Notes under the pieces: generated by a model
Told to the model about the DNA's origin: nothing
The model's database searches: none
Seen by the model: the letters and a program-made list of their open reading frames with translations, nothing else
From: Bubalus kerabau
Lineage: Eukaryota > Chordata > Mammalia > Artiodactyla > Bovidae
Assembly: GCF_029407905.1 (NCBI RefSeq)
Contig: NW_026577902.1
Span: forward strand, 62,001-126,000
Direction: 5' to 3'
Length of the DNA stretch: 64,000 bases
Program-made: the position numbers and the translations under genes
Part shown: positions 47,394 to 60,010 of the stretch, one piece after another
Layout: each line of letters begins with the position of its first letter
Numbering within the stretch: the first letter of the stretch is position 1

Positions 47394-48130
47394 CCTGTAT
47401 GGCCAGGAAAACAATCCTGAGTCATCTCCAAACTCCATAGGAGGCTTCACTCCCTTTACGCCACGCAGTGGGCTCCAAGAGATACCCGTCGCGACTCGAC
47501 AGGAGAGCGGAGTCCTTTTTTTCCCCTCAAGATGAGGCCTGACTCTCCGGGTGAGTCGAGAATGCAACCCTGAGATCCCTGTTGGCCCAGTAGTGGAACA
47601 CTAGGTCCTGGACACAAGCGTAGATGAGGTCTATTTTGCCCTGCAGTGACTGGAGAGCAATCCCCAGTTCTAACTTGCAACTCGAATGGAATACTGGATT
47701 TTCCTGGCGCCATACAAGAGGCTCCCTGAGATCCCCGTGGTACTTCATGAGACACCCCACACTGGCGCCGCAGCTCGAGAAAACCCACGAGACGCCACCG
47801 TCATCTCGAGATGAGGGCCTTCTTTTCCTGCATGGCCTGGAGTCCAATCCCGAGTCCTCTCTCCAAACTCCACAGGAGGCTTGGCTCCCTTTAGTGCACA
47901 CAGTGGGCTCCAAGAGATACCCATCGCGACTCGAGACGAGAGCGGAATTCTTTGCTTACCCTCGAGGTGAGAACTGACTCCCCGGATGAGTCTGGAATGC
48001 AAACCCGAGATCCCTGTCGCCCCTGGAGAGCAACGTTAGATCCTGGACACAAGCCTAGATTAGGTCTCTTTTGCCCTGCAGTGACTCTAGCGCAATCCCC
48101 AGCTCCCCCTCGCAACCCGAATGGAAGATT
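47394..48130. repeat. Monomer extended by a ~433-bp internal duplication
   Basis: The segment starting tcctgtatggccaggaaaac (47392) recurs as tcctgcatggcctggagtcc (47825). The join lies near 47700, where gaatggaatactggattttc passes into cctggcgccatacaagaggc, two satellite positions that share ttccctgg. Confidence 0.8.
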
Positions 48131-51100
48131 GGATTTCAAGGCCAACAAAAGGAAGCCTAAATTCCCGGTCATAACTCGAGAATCCCGCCGCAACTCGAGC
48201 AAAACCACGTGGTTTTCCCGTCATCGCAAGATGAGGCCCTTGCCCGCTACAGCGTTTCAAAAGATGTCCCAGGTTCCGTCTTGAAATGCGAAACGGTACT
48301 TGGCACCCTTGATGCGACCCCAAGAGTCCCCCAACACGCCGGTCTCACTCAAGGGGAACACCGAGGTTCCCGGCACCACTTCATTTAAGCCCCTTCTCCC
48401 CTCCTGATCGTGACCGGTGGGTCGATTCCCCTGCTTTGTCTGCAAGGGGGCCCGACCTTCCCTGCACAACTCAGGATGAGGCCGGTCTCATGGGGAAATT
48501 CGATACGTAGCTTTGTGGGTGGTGCCACTTGCCGAAAGACTCCAATTTCCCGGTCCGCTCTTGATAAGAATCTGATGCTCGGACACCTCTTGGAAGGCAG
48601 CCTTGAGTATGAAGGTACAACACGAAGGGGCACTAACACACCTGTGCATCATCCGGAAAAACGGGCAGGTTACACACACAGCTCGACAAGTGGCCTGTCA
48701 CCTCGAGAACAACTCGAGAGGCAAGAGGAGTCCCATCCTCCAGAAAAGACGAGGCCTGACTCTCCTGTACCAACATGCAGGGACCTTGCGATCTGTGTCA
48801 GAAATGGAGAGGAACACTGAGGTTCCTGCTTCAAATTGAGATGAGCCCCTCTTACATTCCACCAAATGCAGAGGAGTCTCGAGAGGCCCCTCCAAACTGC
48901 ACAGTATCCCTGACTTCTCAGAGGCACTCTGAGAAGCTCCCTGAGGTCGCAGGCACAAGTCAAGGGAACCCTGGGTTTTATGCAGTGACCCGAGAAAGAC
49001 CTCGAGAGTCCTTCTTCAACCCGTCTTGAGGCCCGATTACCCTACCATGACTTGAGAGCAATGACGAGCTCCCCCTAGCCATCTCATGGGGACCTGACTT
49101 CCCTGGTGCCACACGAGAGGCTCCCTGAGCTCCCTCTCGTACCTCGTCAGAAACCCGGCACTAGCGCAGCAGTCTAGAAAACCCACGAGACGCCGCCATC
49201 ATCGCGAGATGAGGGCCTTCTTTTCCTGCATGGCCTGGAGAGGAATCCCGAGTCCTCTATCCAAACACCACAGGAGGCTTGACTCCCTTTAGGGCACACA
49301 GTGGGCTCCAAGAGATACCCATCGCGACTCAAAAGGACAGCGGAGTTCTTTGCTTCCCCTCGAGACGAGGCCTGATTCCCCGGGTGAGTCTGGTATGCAA
49401 CCCCAAGATCCCTGTCGCCCCTAGGGACGAGCATTAAGTCCTGGACACAAGCCTAGATGAGGTCTATTTTGCCCTGCAGTGACTCGAGAGCAATCCCCAG
49501 CTCTGCCTTTAAACTCGAATGGAAGATAGGACTTCCCTGGCCCAACACATGAGGAAGACTGTATTCCCCGTCGAAACTCGAGAATCCCGCCACAACTCGA
49601 GAAACGCCACGTGGTTCCCCCGTCATCCCAAGATGAGGCCCTTGCCCCCTACAGCGTCTCAAGAGAAGTCCCACGTTCCGTCTTGAAGTGCGAAACGGTA
49701 TTGGCACCCTTGATGCGCCCTCAAAAGTTCCTCGACACACCAGTCTGACTCGAGGAGAACACCGAGGTTCCCGGCACCACTACATCTGGGCCCCTTCTCC
49801 CCTCCTGATCGCGACAGGAGGGTCGATTCCCCTGTTTTGTCTTGAAGGGGTTCCCACCTTTCCCGGTGCATCTCAGGATGAGGCCGGTCTCACGAGGATA
49901 TTCGAGACATAGCCACGTGGATGGTGAAACATGCCGAAAGACCCCGATTTCCCGGTCCGCTCTTGATAAGATCCTGATGCCCGGACACCTCTTTGAAGAT
50001 AACCCTTTTGATGAAGGCACAACACTTAGGGGCACTGACACCCCTGGGTATCATCCGGAGAAACCCGCAGGTACCACACACAGCTCGAGAAGTGACCTGT
50101 CACCCCGTGAACAACTGGAGAGGCAAGCAGAGTTCCATTCCTCCACACAAGACGAGGCCTGACTCTCCTGTTCGAACTCTGCAGCGAAACTGTGATCCGA
50201 GTCAGATCTGGCCCAGGGGAAGTCAGGAGAGGAAACATGAGTTTCCTGCCTCCACTCGAGATGAGGCCCTCTTCCATTGCACCGAACCCAGTGGAGTCCC
50301 GAGAGGCCCCTCCCAACTGCACAGTATCCCTGACTTCTCAGAGGCACCCTTAGACCTTCCTGAGATCACCGGCACAAGTCGAGGGAACCAAGGGTTTCCT
50401 GCCCCAACCCGTAAAAGACCTCGAGAGTCCTTCTTCAACGCGTCTTGAGGTGCGATTCCCCTACCATGACTCGAGAGCAATGACGCGCTCCCCCTAGCCA
50501 CGCGCATAGAAACCTGACTTCCCTGGCGCCACAGGAGAGGCTCCCTGAGCTCCCCATTATACCTCGTGAGCAACACCACACTGGAGCCGCAGCTCGAGAA
50601 TACCCACGAGACGCCCCAGTCCTCACGAGATGAGGGCCTTCTGTTGCTGTATGGCCTGGAGAGCAATCCTGAGTCCTCTCTCCAAACTCCACAGGAGGCT
50701 TGACTCATTTTAGGCCACACAGTGAGCTCCAAGATATACCCGTCGCGACTTGACAGGAGAGCGGTGTCCTTGGCTTCCCCTCGAGACGAGGCCTGACTCC
50801 CCGGGTGAGTCGAGAATGCAATGCTGAGATCGCTTTCGCCCCAGCAGAGAACATTAGGTCCTGCACACAAGCCTAGATGAGGTCTATTTGGCCCTGCAGT
50901 GTCTCGAGAGCAATCCCCAGTTCTAACTCACAATTCGAATGAAAACTGGACTTCCCTGGGCCAGTTGAAGAGGAAGCCTGAATTCCCGGTTGTAACTCGA
51001 GAATCCCGCCCCAACTCAAGAAAAACCACGTGGTTCGCCCGTCATCGAAAGATGAGGCCCTTGCCCGCTACAGCGTCTCAAGAGAAGTCCCACGTTCCGT

Positions 51101-51659
51101 ATTGAAGAGCGAAAAGTTACTTGGAACCCTTGATGCGACCCCAAAAGTTCCCCGACATACCAGTCTCACTTGAGGAGAACACCGAGGTTCCCGGCACCAC
51201 TTCATCTGAGACTCTTCTCCCCTCTTGATCGCGACAGGAGGTTCGATTCCCCTGCTTTGTCTGGAAGGCGTTCCCGACCTTCCTGGCGCACATCAAGATG
51301 AGGCCAGTCTCACGAGGAAATTCAAGACATAGCCTCGTGGGTGGTGCGGCATGCCAAAAGACCCCGATTCCCTGGTCCGCTCTTGATAAGAACCCGATGG
51401 CAGAACCCAACTCGAAGGCAATCCTGTGGAACAAGGCACAACACGAAGGGGCAGTGACACCCCAGTGCATCGTCCAGAAAAACCCGCAAGTTCCACATAC
51501 AAATCGACAAGTGGCCTGTCACCCCATGAACAACGCGAGAGTCAAGCGGAGTTCCATTCCTCCACACAAGACGAGGCCTGACTCTCCTGTCCCAACTCTG
51601 CAGGGACTCTGCGATCCGAGTCAGATCCGGCGCATTCGAAGCCAGGAGAGGAACCCTGA

Positions 51660-53010
51660 GGTTCCTGCATCAACTTGTCATGAGGCCCTCTTCCATTGCA
51701 CCAAACCCAGTGGAGTTCCAAGAGGCCCCTCCCAACTCCACAGTGACCCTGACTTCTCAGAGGCACGCTGAGAAGCTTCCTGAGGTCACTGGCACAAGTC
51801 GATGGAACCCAGGGTTTCCTGCTGCAACCCAAGAAAGACCTCGAGAGTCCTTCTTTAACACGTTTTCAGGCCCAATTCCCCTACCATGACTCGAGAACAA
51901 TGACGGGCTCCCTCTCACCACGTGCATAGAGACCTGACTGCCCTGGCACCACATGAGAGGCTCACTGAGCTCCCAGTCTTACTTCGTGAGAAACCCCACA
52001 CTAGCGCCACAGCTCGAGAAAACCTACGAGACGCCCCAGTCATCGGGAGATGAGGGCCTTCATTTCCTGCATTGCCTGGAGAGCAATCCCGTGTCCTCCC
52101 TCCAAACACCAGAGGAGGTTTGACTCCCTTTAAGCCACTCAGTGGGCTCCAAGACATACCCGTCCGACTCGAGAGGAGAGCAGAGTCCTTTGCTTCCCCT
52201 CGAGACGAGGCCTGACTCCAGGGTGAGTCTGGAATGCAACCCCGAGATTCCTGTCGCCCCTTGACATGAACATTAGGTCCTGCACACAAGCCTTGGTGGG
52301 GTCTCTTTTGCCTTCAGTGACTAGAGCGCACCTCCAGCTCTTCCTCGAATCTCGAATGGAAGATAAGACTTTTGTGGGCCAACACAAGAGGAAGCATGAA
52401 TTCCCTGTGGTAACTCAAATATCCCACCGCAACTAGAGAAAAAACAAGTGGTTCCCCAGTCATTCCAAGATGAGGCCCTTGCCCGCTGGAGCACCCCAAG
52501 AGAAGTACCACGTTCAAATTTGAAGAGCGAAACGGTACTTGGAACGCGTTATGCGACCCCAAAAGTTACCCGACATACCTGTCTCACTTGAGGGAAACAC
52601 CGAGGTTCCCAGCAGCACGTCATCTGAGCCACTTCTCCCCTCCTGATCGCCACAGGAGGGTCGAATCCTCTGCTTTGTCTGGAAGGGTTTCATGACCTTC
52701 GCAGCACACCTCAGGATGAGGCCGGTTTCATGAGGAAATTCGAGATTAGCCACGTGGGTGGTGCCAAATGCTGAACGACCCCGATTTCCCAGTCCGCTCT
52801 TCATAAGAACACGATGCCCGGACACCTCTTCCGAGGCAACCCTGTGGATGAAGACACAAAACGAAGGGTCACTGACACCCCCATGCATCGTCTGGAAAAA
52901 CCTGCAGATTCCACACACAGTTTGACAAGGGGCCTGAAACCCCATGAACAACTCGAGAGGCAAGCAGAGTTCCATTCCTCAGAAAAGACATAGCCTGACT
53001 CTCCTGTCCC
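51660..53010. repeat. Partner of 18270-19620
   Basis: Near-identical monomer at offset ~33.39 kb. A likely record of an older long-range exchange inside the array. Confidence 0.8.
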
Positions 53011-53039
53011 AACTCTGCAGGGACACTACGATCAGAGTC

Positions 53040-56000
53040 AGTATTGGAGAGGAAGCCTGAGGTTCCTGCCTCCACTCGAGATGAGGCCCTCTACCATTGC
53101 GACAAACCCAGTGGAGTCCCGAGAGGCCCCGCCAAATCCACAGCGTCCCTCACCTCTCAGAGGCACACTGGGAAGTTCCCTCAGGTCTCCGGCAGAAGTC
53201 GGGGGAAAGGAGGATTTCCCGCTGCAACCCGAGAAAGACATCGAGAGTCCTTCTTCAACGCGTCTTGAGGCCCTAGTCCCCTCCCATGACTCGAGAACAA
53301 TGACGCGCTCCTTCTCGCCACGTGCATGGAGACATGACTTCCCCGGCGCCGCACGAGAGGCTCCCTGAGATCCTCGTCGTGCCTCGGGAGAAAACCCCCA
53401 CGGGTTCCGCAGCTCGAGGAAACCCCTGAGATGCCCCCGTCCTCGCGAGGTGAGGGCCTTCTTTTCCTGCCTGGCCTGGACAGTAATCACGAGTCCTCTC
53501 TCAAAAGTGAAGAGGAGGCTGGACTCCCTTGAGGCCACTCATGGGGCACCAAGATATCCGCGTCGCAACTCGGGAGGAGAGCGGAGTCCTTTGCTTCCCC
53601 TCGAGGCGAGGCCTGACTCCCCGGGGGAGCATGGGATGCAACCCCGAGATGCTTGTCTTCCCTGGAGAGGAGCATTAGATCCTGGACACACGCCTAGATG
53701 AGGTCTCTTTGGCCCTGCAGTGACTCGAGCGCAACCCCCAGCTTTCCCTCGGCACTAGAATAGAAGATTGGGCTACCCAGGGCCGACACAAGAGGAAGCC
53801 TGTAATCCCCCGTCGTAACACGAGAATCCCGCCGCAACTCGAGAAAAACCACGTGGTTCCCACCTCTTCGCAAGATGAGGCCCTTGCCCGTGACGGCGTC
53901 TCAAGGGAAGTCCCCTCTTCCGCCCTGAAGTGCGAAAAGGGAACTGACAGCCTTCATGCGACCCCAAAAGTTCCCCGACACGCCTGGTTCCCTCGAGGGG
54001 AACACCGAGGGTCCCGGCACCGCTTCATCTGAGCCCCTTCTCCACTCCTGATCGCGACAGGAGAGTCGATTCCCCTGCGTGGTCTGGAAGGGGTTCCCGG
54101 CCTTCCCGGCGCACCTCAGGAGGAGGCAGGTCTCACAAGGACATTTGAAATGAGCCACGTGGGTGGTACCACACGCCGAACGACCCCGTTTCCCCAAACC
54201 GCTCTTGAGAAGAACCCGATGACGTACCCCTCTTCGAAGGCAACCCTGTGGGTGAAGGCACAGACCTAAGCAGCACTGACATCCCCGTGCATCGTCCGGA
54301 AACACCCGCGGGTTTCACACACAGTTCGACGAGGGGCCTGTGGCCCCCTGAACAACTCGAGAGGCAAGCGGGGTTCCCTACCTCAGACAAGACGAGGCCT
54401 GACTCTCCAGTCCCAACTCTGCAGGGACCTTGCGGTCATTGTCCGAAATGGAGAGGAAGCCTGAGGTTCCTGCCTCCCCTCGAGGTGAGGCCCTCTTCCG
54501 TTGCGCCAGACCCAGCGGAGTCCCGAGGGACCCCGCCACTTCCACAGGATCCCTCGCCTCTCAGAGGCACCCTGGGAAGTTCCCTAAGGTCCCCAGCAGA
54601 AGGCGAGGGAAACGAGGGTTTCCCGCCGTCCCCCGTGAAAGACCTCGAGAGTCCTTCTTCAACGCGTCTCGGGGCCCTAGTCCCCTCCCGTGACTCGAGA
54701 GCCAGGACGCGCTCCCTCTCGCCACGCGCATGGAGACCTGACTTCCCTGGCGCCGCACGAGAGGCTCCCTGAGATCCTCGTCGTGCCTCGGGAGAAAACC
54801 CCCACGGGCGACGCAGCTCGAGGAAACCCCTGAGACGCCCCCGTCCTCGCGAGCTGAGGGCCTTCTTTTCCTGCATGGCCTGGAGAGCAATCCCGGGTCC
54901 TCTCTCCAAACGGAAGAGGAGGCTGGACTCCCTTGAGGCCGCTCAGGGGGCTCCAAGAGACCCACGTCGCGACTCGAGAGGAGAGCAGAGTCCTTGGCTT
55001 CCGCTCGAGACGAGGCCTGACTCCCCGGGGGAGCCTGGAATGCAACCCCGAGATCCCTGCCTTCCCTGGAGAGGAATATTAGGTCCCGGACACACGCCTA
55101 GGTGAGGTCTCTTCGGCCCTGCAATGACTCGAGCGCAACCCCCAGCTTTCCCTCGCAACCCGAGGGGAAGATTGGGCTTCCAGGGCCAACCCAAGGGGAA
55201 GGCTGAGATCCCCGTCGTAACTCGAGAATGCCGCCGCAACTCGAGAAAAACCACGTGGTTCCCACCTCTTGGCAAGATGAGGCCCTTGCCCGCCACGGCG
55301 TCTCAAGGGAAGTCCCCTGTTCCACCCTGAAGGGCGAAACGGTCCCTGACAGCCTTCCTGCGACCCCCAAAAGTCCCCCGACACGCCGGGGTCCGTCGAG
55401 GGGAACACCGAGAGTCCCGGCACCGCTTCCTCTGAGCCCCATCTCACCTCCTGATCGCGACAGGAGAGGCGATTTCCCTGTGTGGTCTGGAAGGGGTTCC
55501 CGGGCTTCCCGGCGCACCTCAGGATGAGGCCGGTCTCACGAGGAAACTCGAGAAGGGCCACGTGGTTGGGGCCACATGCCGAACGCCCCCGATTCCCCGG
55601 TCCGCCCTTGAGAAGGAACCGAAGCCCGGAACCCTCTTCAAAGGCAAACCTGTGGGTGAAGGCAAAACACGAAGGGGCACTGCCATCCCCGTGCATCGTC
55701 CGCAAAGACCCGCGGGTTCCACACACAGCTCTACGAGGGGCCTGAGACCCCTGAGCAACTCGAGAGGCCAGCGGGGTTCCCTTCCTCAGACAAGACGAGG
55801 CCTGACTCTCCTGTCCCAACTCTGCAGGGACCCTGCGGTCGGAGTCCGAAACGGAGAGGAAGCCTGAGATTCCTGCCTCCCCTCGAGGTGAGGCCCTCTT
55901 CCGTTGCGCCAGACCCAGCGGAGTCCCGAGGGGCCCCGCCACCTCCACAGGATCCCTCACCTCTCAGAGGCACCCTGGAAGTTGCCTAAGGTCCCCGGCA

Positions 56001-59000
56001 GAAGGTGAGGGAAACGAGGGTTTCCCGCCTCCCCCCGAGAAAGACCTCGAGAGTCCTTCTTCAACGCGTCTCGAGGCCCTAGTCCCCTCCCGTGACTCGA
56101 GAGCCAGGACGCGCTCCCCCTCGCCACGCGCATGGAGACCTGACTTCCCTGGCGCCGCATGAGAGGCTCCCTGACATCCTCGTCGTGCTTCGGGAGAAAA
56201 CCCCCAAGGGTGCCGCAGCTCGAGGAAACCCCTGAGACGCCCCCGTCCTCGCGAGCTGAGGGCCTTCTTTTCCTGCATGGCCTGGAGAGCAATCCCGGGT
56301 CCTCTCTCCAAACGGAAGAGGAGGCTGGACTCCCTTGAGGCCGCTCAGGGGGATCCAAGAGATCCGTGTCGCGACTCGAGAGGAGAGCGGAGTCCTTGGC
56401 TACCCCTCGAAACGAGGCCTGACTCCCCGGGGGAGCCTGGAATGCAACCCCGAGATCCCTGCCTTCCCTGGAGAGGAATATTAGGTCCCGGACACACGCC
56501 TAGGTGAGGTCTCTTCGGCCCTGCAGTGACTCGAGCGCAACCCCCATCTTTCCCTCGCAACCCGAGGGGAAGATTGGGCTTCCCAGGGCCAACCCAAGGT
56601 GAAGGCTGAGATCCCCGTCGTACCTCGAGAATCCCGCCGCAACTCGAGAAAAACCACGTGGTTCCCACCTCTTGGCAAGATGAGGCCCTTGCCCGCCACG
56701 GCGTCTCAAGGGAAGTCCCCTGTTCTGCCCTGAAGGGCGAAACGGTCGCTGACAGCCTTCCTGCGACACCCAAGAGTCCCCCGACACGCCGGGTTCCCCC
56801 GAGGGGAACACCGAGGGTCCCGGCACCGCTTCCTCTGAGCCCCTTCTCCCCTCCTGATCGCGACAGGAGAGTCGATTCCCCTGCGCGGTCTGGAAGGGGT
56901 TCCCGGCCTTCCCGGCGCACCTCAGGATGAGGCCGGTCTCACGAGGAAATTCGAGACGAGCCACGTGGGTGGGGCCACATGCCGAACGCCCCCGATTCCC
57001 CGGTCCACTCTTCAGAAGGACCCGAGGCCCGGACCCCTCTTTGAAGGCAACCCTGTGGGTGAAGGCACAACACGAAGGGACACTGCCACCCTCGGGCATC
57101 GTCCGCAAAGACCCGCGGGTTCCACACACAGCTCGACGAGGGGCCTGAGAACCCCTGAGCAACTCGAGAGGCCAGCGGGGTTCCCTTCCTCAGACAAGAC
57201 GAGGCCTGACTCTCCAGTCCCAACTCTGCAGGGACCCTGCGGTCGGAGTCCGAAACGGAGAGGAAGCCTGAGGTTCCTGCCTCCCCTCGAGGTGAGGCCC
57301 TCTTCCGTTGCGCCAGACTCAGCGGAGTCGCGAGGGGCCCCGCCACCTCCACAGGATCCCTCGCCTTCAGAGGCACCCTGGAAGTTGGCTAAGGTCCCCG
57401 GCAGAAGGCGAGGGAAACGAGGGTTTCCCGCCTCCCCCCGAGAAAGACCTCGAGAGTCCTTCTTCAACGCGTCTCGAGGCCCTAGACCCCTCCCGTGACT
57501 CGAGAGCCATGACGCGCTCCCCCTCGCCACGCGCATGGAGACCTGACTTCCCTGGCGCCGCACGAGAGGCTCCCTGAGAACCTCGTCGTGCCTCGGGAGA
57601 AAACCCCCATGGGCGCCGCAGCTCGAGGAAACCCCTGAGACGCCCCCGTCCTCGCGAGCTGAGGGCCTTCTTTTCCTGCATGGCCTGGAGAGCAATCCCG
57701 GGTCCTCTCTCCAAACGGAAGAGGAGGCTGGACTCCCTTGAGGCCGCTCAGGGGGATCCAAGAGATCCGCGTCGCGACTCGAGAGGAGAGCGGAGTCCTT
57801 GGCTACCCCTCGAAACGAGGCCTGACTCCCCGGGGGAGCCTGGAATGCAACCCCGAGATCCCTGCCTTCCCTGGAGAGGAATATTAGGTCCCGGACACAC
57901 GCCTAGGTGAGGTCTCTTCGGCCCTGCAGTGACTCGAGCGCAACCCCCATCTTTCCCTCGCAACCCGAGGGGAAGATTGGGCTTCCCAGGGCCAACCCAA
58001 GGTGAAGGCTGAGATCCCCGTCGTACCTCGAGAATCCCGCCGCAACTCGAGAAAAACCACGTGGTTCCCACCTCTTGGCAAGATGAGGCCCTTGCCCGCC
58101 ACGGCGTCTCAAGGGAAGTCCCCTGTTCTGCCCTGAAGGGCGAAACGGTCGCTGACAGCCTTCCTGCGACACCCAAGAGTCCCCCGACACGCCGGGTTCC
58201 CCCGAGGGGAACACCGAGGGTCCCGGCACCGCTTCCTCTGAGCCCCTTCTCCCCTCCTGATCGCGACAGGAGAGTCGATTCCCCTGCGCGGTCTGGAAGG
58301 GGTTCCCGGCCTTCCCGGCGCACCTCAGGATGAGGCCGGTCTCACGAGGAAATTCGAGACGAGCCACGTGGGTGGGGCCACATGCCGAACGCCCCCGATT
58401 CCCCGGTCCACTCTTCAGAAGGACCCGAGGCCCGGACCCCTCTTTGAAGGCAACCCTGTGGGTGAAGGCACAACACGAAGGGACACTGCCACCCTCGGGC
58501 ATCGTCCGCAAAGACCCGCGGGTTCCACACACAGCTCGACGAGGGGCCTGAGAACCCCTGAGCAACTCGAGAGGCCAGCGGGGTTCCCTTCCTCAGACAA
58601 GACGAGGCCTGACTCTCCAGTCCCAACTCTGCAGGGACCCTGCGGTCGGAGTCCGAAACGGAGAGGAAGCCTGAGGTTCCTGCCTCCCCTCGAGGTGAGG
58701 CCCTCTTCCGTTGCGCCAGACTCAGCGGAGTCGCGAGGGGCCCCGCCACCTCCACAGGATCCCTCGCCTTCAGAGGCACCCTGGAAGTTGGCTAAGGTCC
58801 CCGGCAGAAGGCGAGGGAAACGAGGGTTTCCCGCCTCCCCCCGAGAAAGACCTCGAGAGTCCTTCTTCAACGCGTCTCGAGGCCCTAGACCCCTCCCGTG
58901 ACTCGAGAGCCATGACGCGCTCCCCCTCGCCACGCGCATGGAGACCTGACTTCCCTGGCGCCGCACGAGAGGCTCCCTGAGAACCTCGTCGTGCCTCGGG

Positions 59001-60010
59001 AGAAAACCCCCATGGGCGCCGCAGCTCGAGGAAACCCCTGAGACGCCCCCGTCCTCGCGAGCTGAGGGCCTTCTTTTCCTGCATGGCCTGGAGAGCAATC
59101 CCGGGTCCTCTCTCCAAACGGAAGAGGAGGCTGGACTCCCTTGAGGCCGCTCAGGGGGATCCAAGAGACCCGCGTCGGGACTCGAGAGGAGAGCGGAGTC
59201 CTTGGCTACCCCTCGAGACGAGGCCTGACTCCCCGGGGGAGCCTGGAATGCAACCCCGAGATCCCTGCCTTCCCTGGAGAGGAATATTAGGTCCCGGACA
59301 CACGCCTAGGTGAGGTCTCTTCGGCCCTGCAGTGACTCGAGCGCATCCCCCAGCTTTCCCTCGCAACCCGAGGGGAAGATTGGGCTTCCCAGGGCCAACC
59401 CATGGCAAAGGCTGAGATCCCCATCGTAACTCGAGAATGCCGCCGCAACTCGAGAAAAATCACGTGGTTCCCACCTCTTGGCAAGATGAGGCCCTTGCCC
59501 GCGACGGCGTCTCAAGGGAAGTCCCCTGTTCCGCCCTGAAGGGCGAAACGGTCCCTGACAGCCTTCCAGCGACCCCCAAGAGTCCCCCGACACACCGGGT
59601 TCCCCCGAGGGGAACACCGAGGGTCCCGGCACCGCTTCCTCTGAGCCCCTTCTCCCCTCCTGCTCGCGACAGGAGAGGCGATTCCGCTGCGTGGTCTGGA
59701 AGGGGTTCGCGGCCTTCCCGGCGCACCTCAGGTTGAGGCCGGTCTCACGAGGAAATTCGAGACGAGCCACGTGGGTGGGGTCACATGCTGAACGCCCCCG
59801 ATTCCCCGGTCCGCTCTTGAGAAGGAACCGAGGCCCGGACCCCTCTTCAAAGGCAACCCTGTGGGTGAATGCACAACAAGAAGGGGCACTGCCACGCCCG
59901 TGCATCGTCCGCAAAGACCCAGGGTTCCGCACACAGCTCGACGAGGGGCCTGAGACCCCCTGAGCAACTCGAGAGGCCAGCGGGGTTCCCTTCCTCAGAC
60001 AAGACGAGGC
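53040..60010. repeat. GC- and CpG-rich satellite I subfamily, block C
   Basis: About five monomers with almost constant length (1403-1405) and very high similarity. Long accidental open frames (up to 293 codons, 55079-55960 minus) result from low stop density. The class ends sharply at 59999-60047. Confidence 0.85.
56368..59173. repeat. Two consecutive monomers identical over ~1,403 bp
   Basis: 56368-57770 and 57771-59173 appear identical base for base; the first differences on each side are agatccgtgtcgcg against agatccgcgtcgcg (56367) and agacccgcgtcggg (~59168). Neighbouring monomers differ by several percent. This is either a very recent unequal crossover or an assembly duplication. Confidence 0.85.

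Noticed and set aside
53000..60000. Many 100-250 codon frames repeated every 1,403 bp on both strands
   Set aside because: They repeat only because the satellite repeats. Frames exist on both strands over the same DNA, and none begins with a convincing initiation context or resembles a protein.
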